Shown in pieces: positions 53,820 through 62,147 of a DNA stretch of 64,000 bases. The notes beneath the pieces are model-generated. The model was given only the letters and a program-made list of their open reading frames with translations. It was not told where the DNA came from and did no database searches. Every line of letters starts with the position of its first letter. Within the stretch, counting starts at the first letter, position 1. The DNA is from Stutzerimonas stutzeri. Its GTDB lineage: Bacteria > Pseudomonadota > Gammaproteobacteria > Pseudomonadales > Pseudomonadaceae. Both the position numbers and the translations under genes were made by a program. The stretch lies in assembly GCA_002339675.1 (NCBI GenBank), contig DDKB01000013.1, positions 248,001 to 312,000 on the forward strand. Reading direction: 5' to 3'.

Positions 53820-54203
53820 TCAGAAACCCTTGAGCCGTATGATTTTCCGGGAATGTGCGATTTCCACGAGCCAGCGGATCAGCTCCGAATAATTGATCTC
53901 ATCATCCGAAACCAGTCCTTTTCGAGCCTCTTCCAGGCTGCTTAGAAGGGCGAGCGCAGCCGGATTCTCGGTATTGACCGTTTGGCTCGAACGCATGAGC
54001 GTCATGACCGGATCGAGCATTGCATCGAACGCGTCCTGCCGCACCTGGAGCCGGGACAAGTAGGAGAGCTGCTTTCGAATGGGATCCGGCGTTTCGCTCG
54101 ATCCGAGGAAACCAGCAAGACTGATAATTCGTCTTCCAAGTCGCTTGCTGCTTGAATTTTCTTGAAGTAGCGCTTCGAGGTGTTCCTTGATCAGCTGGTC
54201 CAT
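53820..54203 (-). CDS. 127-aa helical protein, unknown
   Basis: A fully helical-looking protein (IKEHLEALLQENSSSKRLGR, QVRQDAFDAMLDPVMTLMRS) with no motif I know. AGGAG lies 7 bp before the ATG. It is placed between the 465-aa protein and the AAA+ ATPase on the same strand (gaps of 130 and 70 bp), so it is probably a subunit or adaptor of the same system. Confidence 0.55.
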   Translation of the reverse strand: MDQLIKEHLEALLQENSSSKRLGRRIISLAGFLGSSETPDPIRKQLSYLSRLQVRQDAFDAMLDPVMTLMRSSQTVNTENPAALALLSSLEEARKGLVSDDEINYSELIRWLVEIAHSRKIIRLKGF

Positions 54204-54333
54204 ACGAGTACTCCTGTGTCGGGGTGAGGAGGTTGCATGGCAGTCGCGACAGCATGTGTCGTGCTCGGTAAGGAGTGGTGGTTAAGGCCAGCCGCAGATT
54301 GTTTTCATGACGTGCTTTCCGCAGCCACTGCGT

Positions 54334-55731
54334 TCAATCCCTGAACGCCTCCCGAAAGCCCATCCAGAGCAGCAGCCAACTGTCAGTGGTTGATTTGCGG
54401 CCGGAAAGCGCAGTGCGGCGGAACACAAACTGCCAATTATCAGGATGGAGGTTGGCGCCGGTACGAACCACCCTCATACGTACCGGTTTGCAGTCGCCCC
54501 AGGGTGCGCGCCACCGTGCTGGCTGGCCAGGCGACGTGATCTCTATCTGCAGCACCGGCGAAAGGTCTCGCTGACGTCTGCGGTCGAGGTGCTCGGCATG
54601 ACCACGAAGCATGAGGCTTTTTCGATGCAGCCTAATGTACTCGTCTGGGTCTTCAGGTTCGCCTGAATCCGGAGCCAAGAGGGCCGTCAGCGCATCCTCG
54701 ATGTGCAGCCTGTCTTCTTCAAGTTCATCCAGTTGATGCTGGTCGGGCCATTCTCGCTCCCGCTTCCCATAAGGGTTGATTAATAGCCATGAGGTGAACA
54801 CTGCTCTGCAGTCTGCTTCAAGCTCTCTAAAACCGCTCACCGTAAACTCAACCATAAAACCTGTACGATCAGACAAGCGAACCCGAAACCGGATCGGTTC
54901 TCGGGCAGGCACACTCACGCTTGTTTCGTTTATAACTCCGGTCTGCGGTCTAAAGTCGTTTATCCACTGGATACGCTGCTGACGCAGCAAAAAGCGGTTG
55001 TTATAGATAAATAGGGCCAACTCAATAGCTTGCCTTCGCGTGCAGGCAAGCCTCGTTGCTGCCACGTCTTCTTCCGTTGTGATCGTGCCTGAATAATCTT
55101 CGTGTTCCGCAATAAAAAGGTCGGGCAGATTGGCGCCTGCACTAATTGCTTGGTTGATTAGATATCTCGCCCATTCAGTGCTGATCTCCCCAGCAAGAGA
55201 TACGTAGAGCGATGCCGGGCTACCATATGGCCCGTCGAGTTGATACCCGTCACACGAAGAATGGGTAAAACAACCTACAGCAGACAGTGCTTTGACGAGC
55301 AGTGCGACATGAGAATCTAGACCGGCAATGGGAATTTTGAGCCCATAAGGTCGTTCCCGGAAAACATCCGGATCGTCTGCTCCGTCTGGATACAGCGGGC
55401 GACTCGGAACGTGCTGGTAGGTAAAAAGCGAAGATAGCTTCTGCTCGTTTAACACTTGCTCTGGTTGACTGAGCCTGAACGGACGAGCCGACTCGCCTGT
55501 TCTAATTAACGTGCCCAGACGGAGTCGTCGGAGCGTTGCTGTAAGGAAGCCCCAATCGTCATGACAGCGCCAGTTATAGCTGTATTTGCTTTGTGATAGG
55601 CACGCGTTGTCGGTCAGGTAGATCTCCTCATCAACCAGATCCACGAGAAAACCCCGGGCCAGGAGGGCGGTAGAGAGCTTCATTGGTCGGTTAAACAATG
55701 GCTCATCTGTTTCAGTTACGTTGGGATTCAC
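54334..55731 (-). CDS. 465-aa protein of unknown function
   Basis: A soluble protein without signal peptide. Features visible: VALLVKALSAVGCFTHSSCD near the middle, where H-S-S-C-D-G could be a metal or active site, and an acidic helical stretch (QLDELEEDRLHIEDALTALL). The C-terminus is rich in Arg and Trp. The start is a GTG at 55731 without a good ribosome-binding site; an ATG at 55683 is an alternative. It is first in the five-gene run, and a truncated IS5 begins only 92 bp upstream, so its own promoter may have been replaced. Confidence 0.55.
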   Translation of the reverse strand: MNPNVTETDEPLFNRPMKLSTALLARGFLVDLVDEEIYLTDNACLSQSKYSYNWRCHDDWGFLTATLRRLRLGTLIRTGESARPFRLSQPEQVLNEQKLSSLFTYQHVPSRPLYPDGADDPDVFRERPYGLKIPIAGLDSHVALLVKALSAVGCFTHSSCDGYQLDGPYGSPASLYVSLAGEISTEWARYLINQAISAGANLPDLFIAEHEDYSGTITTEEDVAATRLACTRRQAIELALFIYNNRFLLRQQRIQWINDFRPQTGVINETSVSVPAREPIRFRVRLSDRTGFMVEFTVSGFRELEADCRAVFTSWLLINPYGKREREWPDQHQLDELEEDRLHIEDALTALLAPDSGEPEDPDEYIRLHRKSLMLRGHAEHLDRRRQRDLSPVLQIEITSPGQPARWRAPWGDCKPVRMRVVRTGANLHPDNWQFVFRRTALSGRKSTTDSWLLLWMGFREAFRD

Positions 55732-55822
55732 AAGAATTTCCGCTTCGCGCCTGTGAGTTTGGCCTTGGCCGCAAACAATGCGGCAGCGCTGCGACAGCTT
55801 GCGTCGTGGCTGAAGCTCTTAA

Positions 55823-56490
55823 GGAAACTCTGAAGAAGACTTCCTGATTTTGGCAAAATCCCCGGACTCCACTCACCGAGTTTTCCGATGAAGCAGATGA
55901 CCTTCGCCGATGCCGAGTACGCCGGCAAGCGCAAGCAGACCCGCAAAGAGCTGTTCCTGATCGAGATGGATCGGGTGGTGCCCTGGAAGGGGCTGATAGC
56001 CCTGATCGAACCGCACTACCCCAAGGGTGAAGGCGGCCGTCCGGCCTATCCGCTGATGGCGATGCTGCGGGTGCATCTGCTGCAGAACTGGTTTGGCTAC
56101 AGCGATCCGGCGATGGAAGAGGCGCTGTACGAGACCACTATCCTGCGCCAGTTCGCTGGGCTGAACCTGGAGCGTATCCCCGACGAAACCACCATCCTGA
56201 ACTTCCGTCGCCTGCTGGAGAAACACGAACTGGCTGCCGGCATCCTGGCCGTGATCAATGGCTACCTGGGCGACCGAGGTTTGTCGCTGCGCCAAGGCAC
56301 CATCGTCGATGCCACGCTGATCAATGCGCCGAGTTCGACCAAGAATAAAGACGGCAAACGCGACCCGGAAATGCACCAGACCAAGAAGGGTAACCAGTAC
56401 TACTTCGGCATGAAGGCGCACATCGGCGTGGATGACGAGTCGGGTTTGGTGCACAGCGTAGTAGGCACTGCCGCCAACGTGGCGGACGTT
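55823..56490 (+). mobile_element. truncated IS5-family element, second copy
   Basis: The left end GGAAACTCTGAAGAAGACTT resembles the outer end of the complete IS5 element at 33987. The transposase starts at 55888 and agrees with the complete one with scattered changes through GTAANVAD (about 200 residues), then is cut off; the last third with the catalytic Glu is missing. It breaks directly into relaxase DNA. It is inactive. Confidence 0.85.
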
Positions 56491-57330
56491 AACCACCGTC
56501 ACCGAACCAGGGAAGGGCTCTGGCCGATCCTCCCCTGCAGCCCAGATGAGCGAGGGTGATACCCGCAAGAATGTAAATGTGTTCTTCCATCCTGAGGGGC
56601 TAAGGACTTCGGCATCCCAGATCGCCTTACCGGCAGGATTGGCAATGATCAGGCCGTTGTCCTGAAAAACATTAAATAGGGTCGAATTGCGTTCAGGCAC
56701 GCCTTCGATACCCTGGCTCAGAAGGTGAGCCCGCAGTCGATCCGATACTGTCTTGCTTACCAGCCATACTGCGTCTGGAGTAAACCAGCCATCGGAAGCC
56801 TGAGGCTGATTCAGTTTTAACTCGTTCTTGACCAAGTATCTCAGGCCGTCGAGGAGCTGCCGTTGGAGGGTGTTACGAGGCGCTGCTACAGCTCTATCTG
56901 GGTTGCCTCCGAGCTCGTTGGCCACGGATGCCTGATCTGACCTCGTAACAATGTCCCCCAGCACCCCGGCGTGCTCAAACTGGCCAGCCAAGACGTATAG
57001 AAGCGAAGCCCAAAGTTCCGGATATTGAGACAACCAGTTCATCACCTCGGAAGGGATCACTCGCGTGTACAACAAGCCGGCCGCAGCGCCGTGGAGCTTG
57101 TACTGGCGTCCTTTCACATAGTGGAAGCGATAATCTTCAGTGATCGGTCCATCCCATGCTCGCCAGGTTTTACCGCTGCGCAGCTGGACGTTAACGTCTA
57201 CCGCCACTTTCCCGATATCGTGGAGAAGAGCTGCAAAAACAACACCCGCTGACCAAGCCTCTGACTGTGCTGACTGGATCTCTGGCGTGCTTCCTACTGG
57301 TAACACCAGCGACTGCCGCATCTTCAATGC
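56491..57330 (-). pseudogene. MobH/TraI_2 relaxase fragment
   Basis: About 275 residues of the TraI_2 family, the HD-domain MobH relaxase of SXT/ICE-type conjugative elements: AALLHDIGKVAVDVNVQLRS (HD motif), LHGAAAGLLYTRVIPSEVMN, PDAVWLVSKTVSDRLRAHLL and NVFQDNGLIIANPAGKAIWD. Both ends are cut, by IS66 DNA on the 5' side and by IS5 DNA on the 3' side. Full relaxases are over 600 residues. Confidence 0.75.
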
Positions 57331-58193
57331 ATACCCGGTACTGCACTGCGACGAAACCCGCTTACAGGTGCTGCACGAACCGGGACGCGATCCCACTGCG
57401 CAATCGTGGATGTGGGTGCAAACCGGTGGCCCGCCTGACAAGCCGGTGATCCTCTTCGACTACTCGACCAGCCGCGCGCAGGACGTCCCGTTGCGCCTGC
57501 TCGATGGCTATCGGGGCTACCTGATGACCGACGATTACGCCGGCTACAACGCCGTGGCCGCAAAAGATGGCGTCGAGCGCTTGGCTTGCTGGGCGCATGC
57601 CCGGCGCAAGTTCGTCGACGCACAGAAGGTACAGCCCAAGGGCAAGACCGGACGTGCCGACATGGCACTGAACCTGATCAACAAACTCTACGGCATCGAG
57701 CGTGACCTGAAAGAGGCCAGTGAAACCGAGCGCTTCGAGGCACGCCAGCAACGCAGCCAGCCGATCCTCGAACAACTCAAAGCCTGGCTGGACAAAACCC
57801 AGCCGCAGGTCGCTGGGCAAACTGCTTTAGGCAAGGCGGTGAACTACTTGGCCAGCAATTGGAGCCGGCTCGTACGCTACGTCGAAGGCGGACAGTTGCC
57901 CATCGACAACAACCGCGCCGAGAACGCCATCCGCCCGTTCGTCATTGGCCGCAAGAACTGGCAGCGACACGCCCAAAGGCGCGACGGCGAGCGCGCAGAT
58001 CTACAGCCTGATCGAAACCGCCAAAGCCAACCGGCAAGAACCTTATGCCTGGCTGCGCTACGTCCTCGAACGCCTGCCAACGGCACAGCGCGTAGAAGAC
58101 TACGAGGCGCTGCTGCCGTGGAACTGCTCGCCAGCCACTGCATCCTGAACGAGATGCCTCACCAACGGTAGGTGGGGTTTATGGAGCGCTTAC
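57331..58193 (+). mobile_element. IS66-family remnant (TnpC 3' part and right end)
   Basis: The plus strand reads VLHCDETRLQVLHEPGRDPT, SWMWVQTGGPP, DDYAGYNAVAA and LPIDNNRAENAIRPFVIGRK, the C-terminal half of IS66 TnpC. A frameshift near 57,960 moves the end (SDTPKGATASAQIYSLIETA) into another frame. The element closes with GGAGCGCTTAC at 58193, the inverted repeat GTAAGCGCTCC of IS66. The 5' half and the other end are missing. Confidence 0.85.
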
Positions 58194-58540
58194 CCAATGT
58201 CCAAGCAGTCATGCGGAAGGCTGCTATCCATTCTGTGTACCTACTACTCGCCTGATCTCCGAATGGAGAGCAGATGGTCGCATGGCCTGCTAGGCATTAC
58301 TCCGCCATGATCTGCCTGTGGCGGCAGGCACTAAAGCCTCTTATGGCAGGCAAATAACGGCGATGTTATTGTGCAATTACTTATTCTCACTCTACAACGG
58401 CGAGAACAATTCGGGGCCCAGCCTCGTTACTCTGCGGTGATTCCCCAAAGCAGTGGACCGGAAAGCAACCGAATGCGAAATTCTCGGAACAAGCATCCTC
58501 ACGTCGCGATGGTGGCGGAGTAGACAAGATCAGGGGCTAA
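58194..58540. other. intergenic, nothing recognised
   Basis: No gene, RNA or strong repeat seen between the IS66 end and the next gene. It could hold the original junction of the accessory block. Confidence 0.35.
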
Positions 58541-59074
58541 ATGAAAACCGCTTGGAAATGCTGGGTAAGTGAAATCCGTTTCACTTGGGCGTTGGTATTC
58601 CTGCTGATCTGTATACCCGCTTTGCTTTACGGAACTACGATATCCTCAATGATTATGCTGATCGGTGTCGTCCTGTTGGGGGTACCCACTGCTCTGCTAG
58701 GCTTTATCATCATAAAAGATAAATCATGGTGTTTCCGCCTGGCCCGGCGCATGGCCGTAATGGTGGCGGTTCCAGCCCTGACTTTGGGAGTGATCCTAAA
58801 TACCGACAGGCTTACCCCGGTTATGGCCTCGCCTATAGCCAAAGCGATCGAATCCTTCAAGCAGGAAAATGGGAGCTATCCGAAAACCCTTGCATCGCTC
58901 AGCCCAACGTATCTGCCAAGCCTACCAGCAGTGCGGGCTTCGGTTATTCAGCCTGAGGTTATCTACCGCCTGGACGGTGGTCGTCCGTATTTAGTGGTGC
59001 CCTCAGCCGCCGGGGACGCCTTCTCAAAATACGAATACAGCTTTGAAGCTCGACGCTGGGTTCACTTCGATTGA
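58541..59074 (+). CDS. 177-aa membrane protein, unknown
   Basis: Two to three N-terminal membrane helices (FTWALVFLLICIPALLYG, IMLIGVVLLGVPTALLGFII, MAVMVAVPALTLGVIL) are followed by a periplasmic or cytoplasmic part reading AKAIESFKQENGSYPKTLAS, SLPAVRASVIQPEVIYRLDG. The latter recalls pilin-like globular repeats that begin with a length-limiting helix, but I cannot name a family. Stands alone. Confidence 0.5.
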   Translation: MKTAWKCWVSEIRFTWALVFLLICIPALLYGTTISSMIMLIGVVLLGVPTALLGFIIIKDKSWCFRLARRMAVMVAVPALTLGVILNTDRLTPVMASPIAKAIESFKQENGSYPKTLASLSPTYLPSLPAVRASVIQPEVIYRLDGGRPYLVVPSAAGDAFSKYEYSFEARRWVHFD

Positions 59075-59231
59075 ATTACTGCTGAATCTTATTAGGGTTC
59101 AATGGCTGCTTCTGGCCGAATCCAGGCCTTCGCGACAGGCAGCTATCGGCCAGAAGCAGCCGTAAGCATAAGAGCTACAGGTGCTTCTAAAGCCCGAAAC
59201 AAGACCAGAAACCATAGCGGCACCGGACGGA

Positions 59232-59984
59232 TCAGACGTTCAGCCTGACCTCTCCAACTCCAGTCAGACCGAAAGTGATCGTCTGCCCCGGATCAGCCCA
59301 GTAAATACCAGTCCAACTGCCTGTAGCAATAAGGTCGCCGGCGCGCAACGGCGTGCCTTGCGCTGCAGCATGTCGCGCTAGCCACGGTAGAGACGACAGT
59401 GGATCGATAAAAGGATGCGAGCCGTTAGCGTTGACTACTTCGTGGCTATCAACCCATAGTTTCGTGGTTTGGTGTGACCAATTTGGCAGATCCAATAGCT
59501 GTACGGCAACGCCAAGAATGAGAGCCCGGTTGAGCTGTTGGTCGGCAAGTCGAAGCAACGGATCGGCATCTATTCCGCCTTCCAGACGTGTGTCGCAGAG
59601 TTCAATCGCTGGTAACCACGCATCAATCGCGAAGCGGATTTCGGTCAGATCAGGGGCGTCGGGAAGATCCCGCCCTAGACGGACAACGAGCTCACCCTCG
59701 ATACCGAGCGCGGTGACGTAACCGGGCGGTACGTGCCAGCCTGATCGATGGATCGCAGTAGCCTGGACCGCCGCCGCGCTGATCATGCCGCCAGGGGAGC
59801 CCCCAAGTTTCCAGGCGGCCGGACGCGCGCCGTCGAACCAACCTAGGGCATGACCGACCCGGCGTTGTACAGCGTAGGCCGCGGCGGTGTCGGGCAGAGC
59901 CAGCCCGCTGAGAGGCTGGCGCTGGCCCGTGCGCCAGGCGGTTATCAAGCGCTTGGCAACGGCGTCGATGTGAGCCTCGCTCAC
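59232..59984 (-). CDS. 2-oxopent-4-enoate hydratase/FAH-family protein
   Basis: 250 residues. Fumarylacetoacetase-fold hydratase or decarboxylase pattern: AAYAVQRRVGHALGWF, AWKLGGSPGG, ALGIEGELVVRLGRDLPDAP, AIELCDTRLEGG and GDLIATGSWTGIYWADPGQT. Catalytic Lys and Glu-rich metal site are as in the family. The start is a GTG that overlaps the hydantoinase stop (GTGA), so it is translationally coupled and last in the operon. A decayed paralogue lies at 48646. Confidence 0.78.
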   Translation of the reverse strand: MSEAHIDAVAKRLITAWRTGQRQPLSGLALPDTAAAYAVQRRVGHALGWFDGARPAAWKLGGSPGGMISAAAVQATAIHRSGWHVPPGYVTALGIEGELVVRLGRDLPDAPDLTEIRFAIDAWLPAIELCDTRLEGGIDADPLLRLADQQLNRALILGVAVQLLDLPNWSHQTTKLWVDSHEVVNANGSHPFIDPLSSLPWLARHAAAQGTPLRAGDLIATGSWTGIYWADPGQTITFGLTGVGEVRLNV

Positions 59985-61420
59985 ATCGGGATCTCGGTCT
60001 GCCGGCGGCGCGGCTTGGCCGGCTCGGGCCGGGCACAGGGCAGGAACTGACCACGGCCTGCGTCGCCGCGTGGCTGTTCGCCGTCCCATACGACGTCACC
60101 CCGGGACAGCGTCATCGCTGGCCAGGCGCTCAGATGCATGCCGGCATAAGGGGTGTAGTCCACATTGTGGTGCAGGCGGTCATTGTCCAGATGGAAGGTC
60201 TGCCCTTCGTCCCAGATCACCAGGTCCGCATCCGAACCGATGGCAATGCTGCCCTTGCGCGGATAAAGACCGTAGAGCTTGGCGGCGTTGGTCGATGTGA
60301 GGGCGACGAAGCTTTGGGGCGTGATTCGCCCGGTACGTACGCCCTCGGACCAGAGCAGGGCCATGCGCGTCTCGACTCCGGGAATGCCGTTGGCGACCTG
60401 GTCGAACGACACTTGCTCGCCATGCGCTTTCTTGCCGCCCGGGCCGTCGTAGCGGAACGGCGCGTGGTCCGAGGAGAACACCTCGAACGAGCCGTTCTCC
60501 AGCCCGTCCCAGATGACCTGCTGGTTGGCCTTGTCCCGTGGTGGCGGGCTGCAGATGCACTTGGCACCCTCGAAGCTGTCGTCGCAACCCAACGAGTCGG
60601 CGGTGAGGAACAGATACTGCGGGCAGGTCTCGGCGTAAACCTTGAGGCCGTTGCTTTGCGCCCAGCGAATCTGTTCGACAGCCTCGCGGCCGGAAACGTG
60701 GACGATCAGGATCGGTACGTTCACCAGTTCCGCCAGAGCAATGGCGCGATGGGTCGCTTCGCGCTCCACCAGCATCGGTCTCGACGTGGCGTGGTAGCGG
60801 GGCGCCGTGTGCCCGGCGGCAAGCAGACGCTCGGTGAGCCAGGCGATGCAGTCGGCGTTCTCGGCATGCAGCATCACCATCGCGCCCTCACGGCGAGCGA
60901 CCGACAAGGTGTCGAGGATTTCACGGTCGCTGAGCTTGAGTGCGTCGTAAGTCATGTAGATCTTGAACGAGGTGTAGCCCTCGGCAATCAGGGCCGGCAG
61001 TTGGTCGCGAAGGACCTCGGGTGTCGGGTCGGTGACGATCAGGTGGAAGGCATAGTCGATCACCGGCTTCTCCCCAGCACGGCCGTGATAGTCCTCCACG
61101 GCGGCGCGCAGGCTCTTGCCCTTTTCCTGACAGGCGAACGGAATCACCGTTGTGGTTCCGCCGCAGGCTGCCGAAACGGTGCCGCTGAGAAAGTCATCGG
61201 CCATGACCGAGCCATCACCAGTGGGCTGGTCAAGATGTACATGGCTGTCGATGCCACCGGGTGTGACGTGACGCCCTTTTGCATCGATTTCGCGGGCACC
61301 GGCCGGCAGGTCGAAGCCCAGCGCGGCGATGCGCCCGTCACGGATGCCGATGTCGCTGGTGAAGGTGTCCGCGGCAGTGACCACGCGGGCGTTACGAATG
61401 ACGGTATCGAATGGTTGCAT
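59981..61420 (-). CDS. D-hydantoinase / dihydropyrimidinase
   Basis: 479 residues, TIM-barrel amidohydrolase. Metal ligands in GGIDSHVHLDQPTGDG and the carboxylated lysine in EGYTSFKIYMTYDALKLS; later histidines in VMLHAENADCI, ILIVHVSGREAVEQI and the Asp in EVFSSDHAPFRYDG. It opens cyclic ureides to N-carbamoyl amino acids. Stop and the next start overlap. Its product would suit the M20 carbamoylase at 44119. Confidence 0.87.
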   Translation of the reverse strand: MQPFDTVIRNARVVTAADTFTSDIGIRDGRIAALGFDLPAGAREIDAKGRHVTPGGIDSHVHLDQPTGDGSVMADDFLSGTVSAACGGTTTVIPFACQEKGKSLRAAVEDYHGRAGEKPVIDYAFHLIVTDPTPEVLRDQLPALIAEGYTSFKIYMTYDALKLSDREILDTLSVARREGAMVMLHAENADCIAWLTERLLAAGHTAPRYHATSRPMLVEREATHRAIALAELVNVPILIVHVSGREAVEQIRWAQSNGLKVYAETCPQYLFLTADSLGCDDSFEGAKCICSPPPRDKANQQVIWDGLENGSFEVFSSDHAPFRYDGPGGKKAHGEQVSFDQVANGIPGVETRMALLWSEGVRTGRITPQSFVALTSTNAAKLYGLYPRKGSIAIGSDADLVIWDEGQTFHLDNDRLHHNVDYTPYAGMHLSAWPAMTLSRGDVVWDGEQPRGDAGRGQFLPCARPEPAKPRRRQTEIPM

Positions 61421-61421
61421 G

Positions 61422-62147
61422 TCAGGCTTCCTGAAGTAGCCGGCCCCAGCCGGTGATGCGACGGGTATCCACGCCAGCGCGGCGCAGCATGTCCCACACC
61501 ACGGTGGTCACGGTGTCGAACACCGGGACGCCGTGTTCGGCTTCCCAGTGGGCGACCCGGTGAGCGGCATAGAGATTGGTGCAAAAGGTGGTGATTGCCT
61601 GCGCGCCGGCCGCGACCACGTCCGCGACCTGGCGGTCCAGCGTGGCGTCATCGACCAGGGCGAAGGCGAAGTTTTCCTGGATCCCCAGATGACTTTCGGT
61701 GCGGGCGTCGATGCCGACCTTGGCGTAGTTGGCGATGATCCTGCTTTGCACGTCGGCAAGGTACGGGGAAACCAGCCCCAGCCGCCTGATGCCGAAAGCC
61801 TCGAGCGCTTTGTTCAACGCGAGGACGGATGTGCTGGCGGGCACGCCGGTGGCCTCGGTGATGGCCGCGCAGAGCGCTTCATCCTGATCGAACCCCAGCC
61901 AGCCGGCGGAGGTGCCGCTCCAGCCGATCGCATCGACATGGGCGTCGGCGAGCAGCTTCGCGGCATCCAAGATGCGTGTCTGCTGGAACTGCCCGAGCGC
62001 GTCGGGGCTGAGGGCGATCTGGGTCACGGAAAACCGCGCGAAATGCACGCTGACTTCCGGCAGGCCGGAGACCAGCCGCTGGGTCAGCGGCTCGAGCGAG
62101 GTATTTGAAGAGGGCGTGAGGATGCCCAGGCGGATACGTTGGCTCAT
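61422..62147 (-). CDS. Asp/Glu racemase-superfamily protein (maleate isomerase/decarboxylase-like)
   Basis: 241 residues. ILTPSSNTSLEPLTQRL at the start, GTSAGWLGFDQD in the middle and AITTFCTNLYAAHRV near the end mark the maleate cis-trans isomerase/arylmalonate decarboxylase branch. Only the second catalytic cysteine (TFCTN) is kept; the first position is Ser/Gly (SGTSAG), as in arylmalonate decarboxylase. So a racemase using two cysteines is unlikely. Overlaps the next gene by ATGA. Confidence 0.75.
   Translation of the reverse strand: MSQRIRLGILTPSSNTSLEPLTQRLVSGLPEVSVHFARFSVTQIALSPDALGQFQQTRILDAAKLLADAHVDAIGWSGTSAGWLGFDQDEALCAAITEATGVPASTSVLALNKALEAFGIRRLGLVSPYLADVQSRIIANYAKVGIDARTESHLGIQENFAFALVDDATLDRQVADVVAAGAQAITTFCTNLYAAHRVAHWEAEHGVPVFDTVTTVVWDMLRRAGVDTRRITGWGRLLQEA

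Noticed and set aside
55873..57441. 522-codon frame read as one protein
   Set aside because: It is a chimera: the middle is relaxase, but both ends are antisense of the IS66 and IS5 transposases.
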